From the NCBI GenBank assembly GCA_964484465.1, contig CAZAFL010000002.1, positions 1 through 64,000 on the forward strand: DNA of 64,000 nt. Reading direction: 5' to 3'. The DNA comes from CAZAFL01 sp964484465. Lineage in GTDB: Bacteria; Bacteroidota; Ignavibacteria; UBA10030; SZUA-254. The notes below the pieces were generated by a model. It saw nothing but the letters and a program-made list of their open reading frames with translations, had not been told where the DNA came from and did no database searches. The stretch's first letter is position 1, and each line of letters opens with the position of its first letter. Made by a program: the position numbers and the translations under genes. Positions 25,660 through 34,322 of this stretch are shown piece after piece.

Positions 25660-26997
25660 ATGGCGAATCTTAGCGAGAGTTTTCGGAATATATTTAAGAT
25701 CCAGGAATTACGCCAGCGGATAACCTATACCGCTCTGCTGCTGGTCGTCATTCGGTTCGGTTCGCACGTGACGCTTCCCGGAGTTGATGCAAAAATCCTT
25801 GCTGAAGCAGTCCGGAACCAGTCTGCAAACACATTATTCGGACTGTACGATTTGTTTGTCGGCGGGGCATTCAGTAACGCGGCGATTTTTGCGCTGGGCG
25901 TCATGCCCTATATCAGTTCTTCAATTATCATCCAGTTGCTGGGTGCGGTGATACCTTATTTCCAGAAATTGACGAAAGAGGGTGAAGAAGGAAGGAAGAA
26001 AATTACTCAATGGACGCGTTACGGAACCGTCTTTGTCTGTCTTTTGCAGGCATGGGGTGTGAGTGTTCAGCTTTCGAGCATGACGGCTGGCGGCGTTCCG
26101 ATTATCCCGGCTGCGGTGCAGGGTTTTGGATTTCATCTTTCCACAATGATCGTATTGACCGCGGGAACAGTTTTTATCATGTGGCTGGGTGAACAGATCA
26201 CAGAGCGTGGCATCGGCAACGGCATTTCATTGATTATTTTTATCGGAATCGTTGCCCGGTTCCCGCACGCGGTGCTGGACGAATATCAGCTCGTGAGTTC
26301 AGGAGCGCGCGGATTAATCGTCGAGCTCATCATAATTGCCCTGATGGTGTTCATCGTTGCGGGCATTGTCCTTGTGACACAGGCGAGCCGGCGTATCCCG
26401 GTGCAATATGCAAAACGGGTCGTCGGGAGAAAGATCTATGGCGGCGTCACACAGTACATCCCGATGCGTATCAATACGGCGGGAGTAATGCCGATTATTT
26501 TTGCTCAATCGATTATGTTTATTCCGAATACTATCCTGACGTTTTTCCCGGACAGTGAAATGCTTCAGGATGTTTCCAAATATTTTAATTATACGTCGCT
26601 GACCTACTCGGTAATTTACGGTATTATGATTATTTTCTTCACGTATTTTTATACTGCCGTAGCGTTTAATCCGAAAGATGTTGCGGAAACAATGCAGAAG
26701 CAGGGCGGATTCATCCCGGGTATCCGTCCGGGGAAAAACACATCCGATTTTATCGACAATATTCTGACAAAAATTACATTACCGGGATCAGTCTTCCTTG
26801 CAATCATCGCCATTTTACCGACCTTCATGATTCGCATGGGAGTGACGTCAAGTTTTGCCAGTTTTTTTGGCGGTACAAGCCTGCTGATCGTTGTCGGTGT
26901 TGGACTGGACACTCTTCAACAGATAGAATCGCACCTCCTGATGCGGCATTATGACGGGTTTATGAAGAGCGGCAAAATCAAAGGAAGAAGAATGTAG
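25660..26997 (+). CDS. secY: Protein translocase channel subunit SecY
   Basis: A 445-residue, ten-span inner-membrane channel for secreted and membrane proteins. It begins NLSESFRNIFKIQELRQRI. The plug region follows TM1 (PGVDAKI), and the cytosolic C5 loop with ASRRIPVQYAKRVVGRKIYGG binds ribosome and SecA. QGGFIPGIRPGKNT and the C-terminal GKIKGRRM are conserved. It follows rplO by three bases; adk, its neighbour in many bacteria, is absent and map comes next. Confidence 0.97.
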   Translation: MANLSESFRNIFKIQELRQRITYTALLLVVIRFGSHVTLPGVDAKILAEAVRNQSANTLFGLYDLFVGGAFSNAAIFALGVMPYISSSIIIQLLGAVIPYFQKLTKEGEEGRKKITQWTRYGTVFVCLLQAWGVSVQLSSMTAGGVPIIPAAVQGFGFHLSTMIVLTAGTVFIMWLGEQITERGIGNGISLIIFIGIVARFPHAVLDEYQLVSSGARGLIVELIIIALMVFIVAGIVLVTQASRRIPVQYAKRVVGRKIYGGVTQYIPMRINTAGVMPIIFAQSIMFIPNTILTFFPDSEMLQDVSKYFNYTSLTYSVIYGIMIIFFTYFYTAVAFNPKDVAETMQKQGGFIPGIRPGKNTSDFIDNILTKITLPGSVFLAIIAILPTFMIRMGVTSSFASFFGGTSLLIVVGVGLDTLQQIESHLLMRHYDGFMKSGKIKGRRM

Positions 26998-27021
26998 CGA
27001 GTACAATAGTAATGGTACTCG
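26998..27021 (+). other. Hairpin directly after the secY stop
   Basis: CGAGTAC (26998-27004) pairs perfectly with GTACTCG (27015-27021) around a ten-base loop, starting at the base after the secY stop. No T-run follows. It may be a message-processing or stabilising element between secY and map. Confidence 0.35.
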
Positions 27022-27041
27022 TCGAGGGATGTACGTAACAG

Positions 27042-27806
27042 ATGGCAAAAGCAACAATTAAGACGCCTCACGAAATAGCGTTGATGCGTGAGAGTTGCCG
27101 CATAGTAGCGGAAGTGTTACGATTATTGAAAGACCATGTACGGCCAGGGGTCACGACGAGAGAGCTCGACAATATTGCAGAAGAGTATATTCGTTCTCGC
27201 GACGCCGAACCGGCCTTCAAAGGGTACGGAAGCGATAAAAGAAATTTATACCCCGCGACATTATGTGTGTCGATTGACGATGAAGTTGTCCACGGAATTC
27301 CCGGAAACCGTAAGTTGCGCGAGGGTGAAATTATTTCCATCGACGTTGGCGTAAAGAAAAACCAGTTTTTTGGTGATGGTGCCTGGACATTCCCGGTTGG
27401 TTCAGTACGGGAAGATAAAGACAGACTGATGGAAATCGCGGAACAAGCGTTGTATAAGGGAATTCAAAATGCGAAAGATGGAAACCATGTTCACGATATT
27501 TCTGCAGTTGTCCAGTCGACTGTCGAACGCGCAGGATTTTCTGTCGTGAGAGATTTAGTAGGTCATGGAGTTGGTCGTCAGTTGCATGAAGAACCTGCGG
27601 TTCCCAATTTTGGCACGGCGGGCACAGGTGCTACACTGAAGAGAGGGATGACTCTGGCTATCGAGCCGATGGTCAATGAAGGGTCGTACCACGTGCGGGT
27701 TGATACGGATGGTTGGACAGTTCGAACAGCAGACGGGATGCCCTCTGCACATTTTGAACACACCATCCTTGTCACTGATAATAGTCCGGAAATACTCACT
27801 ATCTGA
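27042..27806 (+). CDS. map: Methionine aminopeptidase, type I
   Basis: A 254-residue type I enzyme that removes N-terminal Met. Metal ligands are visible in order: Asp in SIDVGV, Asp in GDGAWTF, His in VGHGVGRQLHEEP, Glu in AIEPMVNEG and Glu in FEHTILVT. There is no N-terminal extension. It sits between secY and infA, so processing and initiation genes are co-expressed with the ribosomal proteins. Confidence 0.96.
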   Translation: MAKATIKTPHEIALMRESCRIVAEVLRLLKDHVRPGVTTRELDNIAEEYIRSRDAEPAFKGYGSDKRNLYPATLCVSIDDEVVHGIPGNRKLREGEIISIDVGVKKNQFFGDGAWTFPVGSVREDKDRLMEIAEQALYKGIQNAKDGNHVHDISAVVQSTVERAGFSVVRDLVGHGVGRQLHEEPAVPNFGTAGTGATLKRGMTLAIEPMVNEGSYHVRVDTDGWTVRTADGMPSAHFEHTILVTDNSPEILTI

Positions 27807-27814
27807 TAGTTTGA

Positions 27815-28033
27815 ATGGCAAAGCAGGGACCGATTAGCATGGACGGTGTAATCACCGACACATTACCAAATGCAATGTTTCGTGTGAAACTCGATAACGG
27901 ACATGAGATCCTCGCGGTGATTTCTGGAAAGATGCGCATGAATTATATCAAAATACTGGTTGGAGACAAAGTGACGATAGAGATGTCCCCCTACGATCTG
28001 ACTAAAGGTCGCATTACGTATCGATACAAATAA
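27815..28033 (+). CDS. infA: Translation initiation factor IF-1
   Basis: A 72-residue OB-fold factor that occupies the 30S A site during initiation. It begins MAKQGPISMDGVITDTLPNAMFRVKLDNGHEILA and ends GRITYRYK, both diagnostic. Length equals the usual 72. It lies eight bases after map. Confidence 0.97.
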   Translation: MAKQGPISMDGVITDTLPNAMFRVKLDNGHEILAVISGKMRMNYIKILVGDKVTIEMSPYDLTKGRITYRYK

Positions 28034-28044
28034 GAGGGCTGAGC

Positions 28045-28158
28045 ATGAAAGTTCGTTCATCAGTTAAAAAATTGTGTGAGAATTGTAAGATTATCCGACG
28101 GAAAGGGGTTGTTCGTGTTATCTGCAAAAACCCCAAGCATAAACAACGTCAGGGATAA
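28045..28158 (+). CDS. rpmJ: 50S ribosomal protein bL36 (zinc-binding form)
   Basis: A 37-codon gene. The product starts MKVRSSVKKLCENCK and contains Cys11, Cys14, Cys27 and His32, the bL36 zinc ligands. AGGGCTGAGC precedes the ATG. The order infA-rpmJ-rpsM-rpsK-rpsD is canonical. Confidence 0.96.
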   Translation: MKVRSSVKKLCENCKIIRRKGVVRVICKNPKHKQRQG

Positions 28159-28199
28159 TATTGTATTCTATGAGTTTATTTAGGAAAGGATTGTAACAC

Positions 28200-28583
28200 G
28201 TGGCGCGTATTGCCGGTATTGACCTGCCAAAGAACAAAAGAGCAGAAATAGGATTAACCTATATTTTCGGCCTCGGAAGAAGTAGTGCAAAGAACATTCT
28301 TCGTGAGGCAGGAATTGATTTCAACAAACGTATCAGTGAATTAAATGACGATGAAGTTGCAAAGATACGCTCTATCATCACCGCTGATTACAAAGTAGAA
28401 GGTGCTCTGCGCAGCGAGGTGCAAACAAATATTAAGCGATTAATGGATATCAATTGTTACCGGGGGTTACGTCACCGTAAAGGGCTGCCTGTACGAGGCC
28501 AACGAACGCGGACAAATGCCCGTACCCGAAAAGGAAAACGTAAAACTGTAGCCGGCAAGAAGAAGGTCTTAGCCAAGAAATAA
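28200..28583 (+). CDS. rpsM: 30S ribosomal protein uS13
   Basis: A 127-residue uS13 of the 30S head and bridge B1. It begins with GTG (ARIAGIDLPKNKRAEIGLTYIFGLG) after AGGAAAGGA. The C-terminal tail RGLRHRKGLPVRGQRTRTNARTRKG reaches toward P-site tRNA and ends in a Lys-rich stretch. Confidence 0.97.
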   Translation: MARIAGIDLPKNKRAEIGLTYIFGLGRSSAKNILREAGIDFNKRISELNDDEVAKIRSIITADYKVEGALRSEVQTNIKRLMDINCYRGLRHRKGLPVRGQRTRTNARTRKGKRKTVAGKKKVLAKK

Positions 28584-28606
28584 CCAGATACTACACTGAG
28601 AGCAAC

Positions 28607-29020
28607 ATGACAAAACAACCACAAGCGACGACACAGCAAGTCGGAGCGCCGAAAAAGAAAAAGAAAATCCAGGTCGACGTCACCGGAAAGGTGTTTATCA
28701 AAGCGACCTTTAACAATGTCATTGTTACCATCACCGATGTCTATGGTAATGTCATCAGCTGGTCTTCTGCTGGGCGCAATCAGTTCAAGGGTTCCCGAAA
28801 GAACACGCCGTTCGCGGCGCAAGTGACCGCTGAAGCAGCTGCAAAGGAAGCATTCGATCTTGGTTTGCGGAAGGTGGATGTCTTTGTAAAGGGTCCTGGT
28901 TCAGGCCGAGAAGCCGGAGTTCGATCGCTGCAGACAGTCGGACTGGAGGTTCTTAGCATCAGGGACATTACGCCTATCCCGCACAATGGCTGCCGTCCCC
29001 CCAAACGACGGAGAGTTTGA
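28607..29020 (+). CDS. rpsK: 30S ribosomal protein uS11
   Basis: A 137-residue uS11 of the 30S platform. A Lys/Gln-rich N-terminal arm (about 1-22) precedes GKVFIKATFNNVIVTITDVYGNVISWSSAG. The C-terminal GPGSGREAGVRSLQTVGLEVLSIRDITPIPHNGCRPPKRRRV is diagnostic in parts. Confidence 0.97.
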   Translation: MTKQPQATTQQVGAPKKKKKIQVDVTGKVFIKATFNNVIVTITDVYGNVISWSSAGRNQFKGSRKNTPFAAQVTAEAAAKEAFDLGLRKVDVFVKGPGSGREAGVRSLQTVGLEVLSIRDITPIPHNGCRPPKRRRV

Positions 29021-29064
29021 TTTTTTGAAATGTCACATGAGCAGCAGTTTAACTAAAGGAGAGT

Positions 29065-29694
29065 ATGGGCAGATATATTGAAGCAAGTTGCAGATTGTGC
29101 CGAAGAGAAAAGCAAAAGCTCTTTCTCAAAGGTACAAAATGTTTCACGGAAAAATGTCCTGTTGAGCGGCGGGGATACCCGCCGGGACAGCACGGTCAGG
29201 CACGCCGGCAAAAGATTTCCGAATACGGTGTACAGCTTCGGGAAAAGCAGAAAATCCGCCGAATGTATGGACTGATGGAAGAACAATTCCGTAATTATTT
29301 TGAAAAAGCTTTACGTCAGACCGGCCGTACAGGCGAAACACTCGTTAAAATGCTCGAGTGCCGCCTCGATAATGTCGTCTATCGGCTGGGATTTGCTCCA
29401 TCGCGCAAGGCGGCCCGTCAATTGGTGGGTCACGGACATCTTCTGGTAAATGACAAGAGCGTGAATGTCCCATCGTACCTGGTCAGACCAGGTGATATTA
29501 TCAGGGTGAGGGAAAAAAGCAAAAAACTTGATGTCATACATGCCTCGATGAAGCGTATGAAGGACAGCGCCATGCTGCCGTGGCTGAGCCTTGATAAGGC
29601 GGGGATGGTGGGTACTTTTCTGAGCGTTCCGGAACGTGCCGATGTTCCGTTGAATGCGAATGAACAACTTATCGTTGAACTCTATTCTAAATAA
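29065..29694 (+). CDS. rpsD: 30S ribosomal protein uS4 (zinc-binding form)
   Basis: A 209-residue uS4, an assembly initiator and mRNA entry helicase component. The N-terminus carries Cys9, Cys12, Cys26 and Cys31, a zinc site of the C-plus form. The S4 RNA-binding domain includes LDNVVYRLGFAPSRKAARQLVGHGHLLVN. In E. coli S4 represses the alpha operon; no matching pseudoknot was recognised here. Confidence 0.97.
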   Translation: MGRYIEASCRLCRREKQKLFLKGTKCFTEKCPVERRGYPPGQHGQARRQKISEYGVQLREKQKIRRMYGLMEEQFRNYFEKALRQTGRTGETLVKMLECRLDNVVYRLGFAPSRKAARQLVGHGHLLVNDKSVNVPSYLVRPGDIIRVREKSKKLDVIHASMKRMKDSAMLPWLSLDKAGMVGTFLSVPERADVPLNANEQLIVELYSK

Positions 29695-29763
29695 TAAATG
29701 ATCCACGTTTTAAATGGTTCATCCTCCAAAGTATTCGATTTAGGAATTCGGGAGAAAGGAATT

Positions 29764-30753
29764 ATGGTAACGACAACTTTTCAGATGCCGGAGAAAGTTC
29801 AGCTCGACGAGGGAACATATTCGAACACATTCGGCCGGTTTATTTTACAACCCCTTGAAAAAGGATTTGGGGTAACACTCGGAAATGCTTTCCGGAGGGT
29901 GCTGCTTTCTTCACTGACCGGTACGGCGTTTACTGCGCTGAAAATCGAAGGCGTGCTGCATGAATTCTCGACCGTTCCTGGACTGGTTGAAGACGTCGCC
30001 GAGATTATTTTAAATCTCAAATCGGTCCGGATGAAACCGCTCAACAAAAAGGTCAATAAAGTAGTTGTCCAGCTCAAGGGACCAAAGGAATTCACAGCTG
30101 CCGATATTCAAAAGGCGAGCCCGGAGGTGGAAATTCTTAACCCAAACCAGCATATCGCCACGCTGAACGCCGGAGCCGCGCTTGAAATAGAGTTGCGTCT
30201 CGGACGGGGAAAAGGTTATGTGCTTGCCGAAGAGAACAAAGCTTCTGACCAGACAGTAGGGGTTATCCCTATCGATAGTATTTTCACGCCCGTGAAGAAT
30301 GTCCGCTATTTTGTGGAAACAACGCGTGTCGGGCAACAGACAGATTTCGAGAAACTTCTCCTTGAGATAGAGACCGATGGGTCTATCGGACCCGATGACG
30401 CGCTCGCCCAGGCGGGGAAAATTCTTCGCGACCATATCCAGTTGTTCTTAAGTTTCGATGTCGAAACTGAGGCTGCTGAGGAAATGATGGAAAAGGATTC
30501 CGAGTTCGCCCGCATTCGTAAGATATTGGAGATGAATGTGGACGAGCTGGAGTTGTCTGTCCGCTCCCATAATTGTTTGCGGGCTGCAAATATCAAGACG
30601 ATTGCCGACCTTGTTCGACGGGACGAGCCGGAGCTGTTGAAATTCAGGAATTTCGGGCGAAAATCTCTCGCCGAACTTTCCGAAATTATAGAACAATTCG
30701 GACTCTCGTTCGGCATGGATGTCGATAAATATTTGGATGATAGAAACGACTAA
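29764..30753 (+). CDS. rpoA: DNA-directed RNA polymerase subunit alpha
   Basis: A 329-residue alpha subunit. The N-terminal domain has FGRFILQPLEKGFGVTLGNAFRRVLLSSL and VPGLVEDV for dimerisation and beta contact. The C-terminal domain has LELSVRSHNCLRAANIKTIADLV and FGRKSLAEL for UP-element and activator contacts. The ATG at 29764 follows GAAAGGA and gives the family length; an in-frame ATG at 29698 would add 22 unrelated residues. It lies between rpsD and rplQ as usual. Confidence 0.96.
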   Translation: MVTTTFQMPEKVQLDEGTYSNTFGRFILQPLEKGFGVTLGNAFRRVLLSSLTGTAFTALKIEGVLHEFSTVPGLVEDVAEIILNLKSVRMKPLNKKVNKVVVQLKGPKEFTAADIQKASPEVEILNPNQHIATLNAGAALEIELRLGRGKGYVLAEENKASDQTVGVIPIDSIFTPVKNVRYFVETTRVGQQTDFEKLLLEIETDGSIGPDDALAQAGKILRDHIQLFLSFDVETEAAEEMMEKDSEFARIRKILEMNVDELELSVRSHNCLRAANIKTIADLVRRDEPELLKFRNFGRKSLAELSEIIEQFGLSFGMDVDKYLDDRND

Positions 30754-30776
30754 CCATTTGTTGAAGAGGTAAAACG

Positions 30777-31256
30777 ATGCGTCACAGAAAATCCGGAAGA
30801 AAACTCAAGCGTACGGCAAGTCACCGCAAAGCGACGCTCATTGCTCTCTGCACGGGGCTCCTGAGAAATAAGAGGATCCGTACGACAGTTGCAAAGGCAA
30901 AAGAGACGCGTATGGTTGTTGAAAAATTAATTACACGTGCAAAAAATGCTGCGGCCGAGAAGGAAAAAGCGACAAATATCCATGCCCGCAGACAAGTAGC
31001 GCGGTATATCAAAGACCGTGAGGTTGTAAAAGAACTCTTTAATGAAATTGCTCAGAAAGTCGCGAACAGGCCCGGCGGTTATACGCGTGTTATCAAGCTT
31101 GGACAACGTTCCGGTGACGGTGCTGAAGTTGCACTCCTTGAATTGGTAGACTATAACACCGGACAAGAGGCTGCGAAGGCAACGCCCAAAGGCGGTAAGG
31201 GTAGGAAAGTCAAAGAAAAAAAGAAAGAGGCAGCGGCAGAAGCTAAAAAAGATTAA
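30777..31256 (+). CDS. rplQ: 50S ribosomal protein bL17 with basic C-terminal tail
   Basis: A 159-residue bL17. The core (about 1-120) starts MRHRKSGRKLKRTASHRKA and includes NRPGGYTRVIKLGQRSGDGAEVALLELV. Residues about 121-159 are a Lys/Ala/Glu-rich tail not found in shorter family members. It is the last gene of the ribosomal block, followed by an intrinsic terminator. Confidence 0.95.
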   Translation: MRHRKSGRKLKRTASHRKATLIALCTGLLRNKRIRTTVAKAKETRMVVEKLITRAKNAAAEKEKATNIHARRQVARYIKDREVVKELFNEIAQKVANRPGGYTRVIKLGQRSGDGAEVALLELVDYNTGQEAAKATPKGGKGRKVKEKKKEAAAEAKKD

Positions 31257-31280
31257 CAGGTCGGACATCATGAGACCGAA

Positions 31281-31310
31281 AGGCTCCCAGTTCGTGGGAG
31301 CCTTTTTTGT
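31281..31310 (+). terminator. Intrinsic terminator after rplQ
   Basis: AGGCTCCCA (31281-31289) pairs perfectly with TGGGAGCCT (31295-31303) around GTTCG and runs into TTTTTTGTTTTT. It ends the ribosomal transcript 24 bases after rplQ. The remaining 173 bases to leuS show no confident promoter. Confidence 0.93.
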
Positions 31311-31483
31311 TTTTATCGGTCAGCTGACGAGATCGATCTACAATCGCAGTTATTCTGCAGAAATAGGCCTATGCCATACGATGACAGTGTTTGTTTCTCC
31401 TTCCTAAAATATGTATCTTTATTTCGTTTTACTGCATATTTCCGGGAAATAACACTTCCTGTGATCATCTATAATTTTGAAGA

Positions 31484-34006
31484 ATGACTTATCCGTTTTC
31501 AGACATTGAGCAGAAGTGGCAAAAGTATTGGGAAGATCATCATACTTTTCAAGTATCCGAGCATCCTTCAAAGCAAAAGCTCTATATTCTCGACATGTAT
31601 CCGTATCCTTCCGGGGCCGGACTGCATGTCGGTCATCCTGAGGGGTATACTGCAACTGATATCTATAGTCGGTATAAACGGATGTGCGGGTTTAATATCC
31701 TTCATCCGATGGGGTGGGATGCGTTCGGCCTCCCCGCTGAACGATACGCCATGCAAACAGGAATCCATCCGGCAATTACAACTCGGGAAAATGTTGCGAC
31801 ATTTAAACGGCAAATTAAAATGTTAGGACTTTCATATGATTGGTCCCGTGAAATCGATACAACTGACCCGAAATACTACAAGTGGACACAGTGGATTTTC
31901 CTGAAGCTGTTTAACTCCTGGTATGACACGAAACATGACAGGGCAAGGCCGGTTTCAGAATTACCGGTTCCAGCCGGATTAAATGAAAAACAGAAATACG
32001 AATATTATGCAAAATTCCGACTGGCATATCTCGCCGAAATGCCGGTCAATTGGTCTGCCCAGCTCGGCACCGTCCTGGCGAACGAGGAGGTAGATGAATG
32101 GGTAGAAAAAGGATATACGGTCGAGAGACGCATGATGAGACAATGGATGCTCCGCATTACAGCATACGCAGAACGTCTCGAACAGGATTTGACGGAACTT
32201 CAATGGCCGGCGGGAATTATTGAAATGCAGCGTAACTGGATCGGGCGTTCTGAGGGAGCTGAGGCGGATTTCACAATACAGAACTCGGCAAAAGCCATCC
32301 GGATATTTACTACCAGACCCGATACGATGTTTGGGGCAACATACATGGTTCTCGCACCCGAACATCCTCTTGTGAACGACGTAACCTCTCCGCAACAGAA
32401 AAATGTTGTAGAAACTTACAGGGAGCAGGCGAAATTCAAAAGTGAACTTGAACGAACTGCCCTTGATAAAGAAAAAACTGGAGTGTTTACGGGCGGTTTC
32501 GCGATTAACCCTGCAACAAAAAAAGAAATTCCAATCTGGGTCGCAGATTATGTGATTCTCACGTATGGAACAGGCGCGATCATGGCAGTTCCCGGTCATG
32601 ATGAGCGCGATTACGAATTTGCAAAGAAGTACAAACTCCCTGTCGTCGAAGTAGTAAAAGGGGAAAGCGACGCTAATACCCCCTACACCGGAGAAGGATC
32701 TGCAATTAATTCATCGAATGATGAGATTTCTCTTAACGGTCTGGTAACTTCTCGAGCTAAAGCAACGATTATCAGCTGGCTTACCCAAAAAGGGCTCGGG
32801 AGACAGGCCGTCAATTATAAATTACGCGATTGGCTCTTTTCACGACAGCGTTATTGGGGAGAGCCTTTTCCACTCATTTATCTTGAAGATGGAACTGTCA
32901 AAGCTCTTGCTGAAACGCAATTGCCGGTCATTTTGCCAGAGGTAGAATCCTATAAACCGGCAGGTACAGGTGAATCAGTGCTGGCATCTGCTGAATCATG
33001 GATCAACACTAAAGACCCGGAAACGGGCAGGCCCGCACGACGTGAAGTACATACAATGCCACAATGGGCAGGCTCATGCTGGTATTATCTTCGTTACCTC
33101 GACCCCCACAACGATAGGGAGTTCGCATCTAAAGAAAAAGAGCGATACTGGATGCCAGTAGATTTATATGTTGGTGGAGCGGAACACGCTGTTCTTCATC
33201 TTCTGTACGCAAGATTCTGGCACAAAGTGTTGTATGACCTGGGCTATGTCTCTACGAAAGAACCATTTGCAAGGCTGGTTAACCAGGGTCTTATTCTCGG
33301 TGAAAACGGACAGAAGATGTCCAAATCGCTTGGAAATGTTGTAAACCCTGATGATGTCGTTAAGGAATTTGGGGCTGATTCTCTTCGATTGTTTGAAATG
33401 TTCATGGGACCGCTTGAGGATACCAAGCCCTGGTCGACCCGGGGTGTTGAAGGTGTCCATCGTTTTCTAAACCGGGTCTGGAGGATGATTGTTGAAGAAG
33501 ACGGGTCCCTTCAATCATCGATTAACGATGTGCCGTTGACACAGGAGCAGGACCGCCTTTTGCATCAGACAATAAAAAAAGTAACGAGTGATATCCAGTC
33601 ATTAAGCTTCAACACTGCTATTTCTCAAATGATGATTTTCGTGAACGGGTTCCTGAATGCGGAACCCAAACCCCGCAGGGCAATGGAGACATTTGTGTTG
33701 CTCCTTTCTCCTTTCGCCCCGCATATTGCCGAGGACCTTTGGGAAAAGCTCGGTCATCAGACATCGCTTGCGTATGAGTCATTCCCCAAGTATGATGATG
33801 CAAAGGCGGCGGTAGATATAATCGAATTGGTTGTTCAGGTGAACGGAAAAGTGCGGACGAAATTTCCCGTGCCTCTCGACATGGATGAGGAAAAATTAAA
33901 AAAGAAAGTTCTTGAAGATGACAACATTCAGCGTTATCTCGATGGAAAACGGGTGGTTAAGATTGTCGTGGTGAAGAATAAACTTGTCAGTCTCGTCGTT
34001 CAATGA
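31484..34006 (+). CDS. leuS: Leucyl-tRNA synthetase
   Basis: An 840-residue class I synthetase charging tRNA-Leu. The HIGH-type motif is HVGH at residues 48-51 (YPSGAGLHVGHPEGY) and KMSKS is at 611-615. The CP1 editing domain between them contains TTRPDTMFGATYMVLAPEHP and the GTGAIMAVPGHDERD motif with the editing Asp. The anticodon-binding region follows. Its stop overlaps the next start as ATGA, coupling it to a small glycosyltransferase-tail gene. Confidence 0.97.
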   Translation: MTYPFSDIEQKWQKYWEDHHTFQVSEHPSKQKLYILDMYPYPSGAGLHVGHPEGYTATDIYSRYKRMCGFNILHPMGWDAFGLPAERYAMQTGIHPAITTRENVATFKRQIKMLGLSYDWSREIDTTDPKYYKWTQWIFLKLFNSWYDTKHDRARPVSELPVPAGLNEKQKYEYYAKFRLAYLAEMPVNWSAQLGTVLANEEVDEWVEKGYTVERRMMRQWMLRITAYAERLEQDLTELQWPAGIIEMQRNWIGRSEGAEADFTIQNSAKAIRIFTTRPDTMFGATYMVLAPEHPLVNDVTSPQQKNVVETYREQAKFKSELERTALDKEKTGVFTGGFAINPATKKEIPIWVADYVILTYGTGAIMAVPGHDERDYEFAKKYKLPVVEVVKGESDANTPYTGEGSAINSSNDEISLNGLVTSRAKATIISWLTQKGLGRQAVNYKLRDWLFSRQRYWGEPFPLIYLEDGTVKALAETQLPVILPEVESYKPAGTGESVLASAESWINTKDPETGRPARREVHTMPQWAGSCWYYLRYLDPHNDREFASKEKERYWMPVDLYVGGAEHAVLHLLYARFWHKVLYDLGYVSTKEPFARLVNQGLILGENGQKMSKSLGNVVNPDDVVKEFGADSLRLFEMFMGPLEDTKPWSTRGVEGVHRFLNRVWRMIVEEDGSLQSSINDVPLTQEQDRLLHQTIKKVTSDIQSLSFNTAISQMMIFVNGFLNAEPKPRRAMETFVLLLSPFAPHIAEDLWEKLGHQTSLAYESFPKYDDAKAAVDIIELVVQVNGKVRTKFPVPLDMDEEKLKKKVLEDDNIQRYLDGKRVVKIVVVKNKLVSLVVQ

Positions 34007-34272
34007 CATTAGAACAACATATTTCCGAAATGAACGACCGGACATCGTCACGGGTATCCGAGATGCAGAAGCAAGGATCATTACCTGAGGTCAGATGGGC
34101 AATGGTCATGTTGAGCCTGCCTTTTCATTTTATTAAGAAATATATAGTTGAGGGAACGTGGAAGCAGGGGTACCTTGGTTTTACAAATGCGGTTTTGAGT
34201 GTCATCGATGTACTTGCTCTACACGCTAAGATATGGGAGGGGAATTTGCACAAGCGTGAAGAGAAGAGGTGA
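34003..34272 (+). CDS. Stand-alone C-terminal segment of a WaaE/KdtX-type glycosyltransferase
   Basis: An 89-residue ORF starting inside the leuS stop (ATGA). Residues about 6-80 align with the C-terminal tail of the complete WaaE/KdtX-like enzyme encoded at 39400-40221 (its residues about 191-262): H(x)3-4-NR/D-(T/Y)T...E, PF-FIKKYI matching PFLFLKMYI, GYLGFTNAVLS matching GVHGLVLSLLS, and HAKIWE matching YAKIRE. The whole GT-A catalytic part is missing. It may be a decayed remnant, a tail kept as an accessory membrane-associating peptide, or a misannotated chance ORF; the alignment argues against the last. Confidence 0.6.
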   Translation: MTLEQHISEMNDRTSSRVSEMQKQGSLPEVRWAMVMLSLPFHFIKKYIVEGTWKQGYLGFTNAVLSVIDVLALHAKIWEGNLHKREEKR

Positions 34273-34322
34273 CCGGTTGCGATGGCCGGCGACTGTGCTA
34301 ATGAACGTTCAATTCGATTCCG

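Noticed and set aside
29698..29763. 22-residue N-terminal extension of RpoA
   Set aside because: The ATG at 29764 has GAAAGGA upstream and gives the conserved start and family length.
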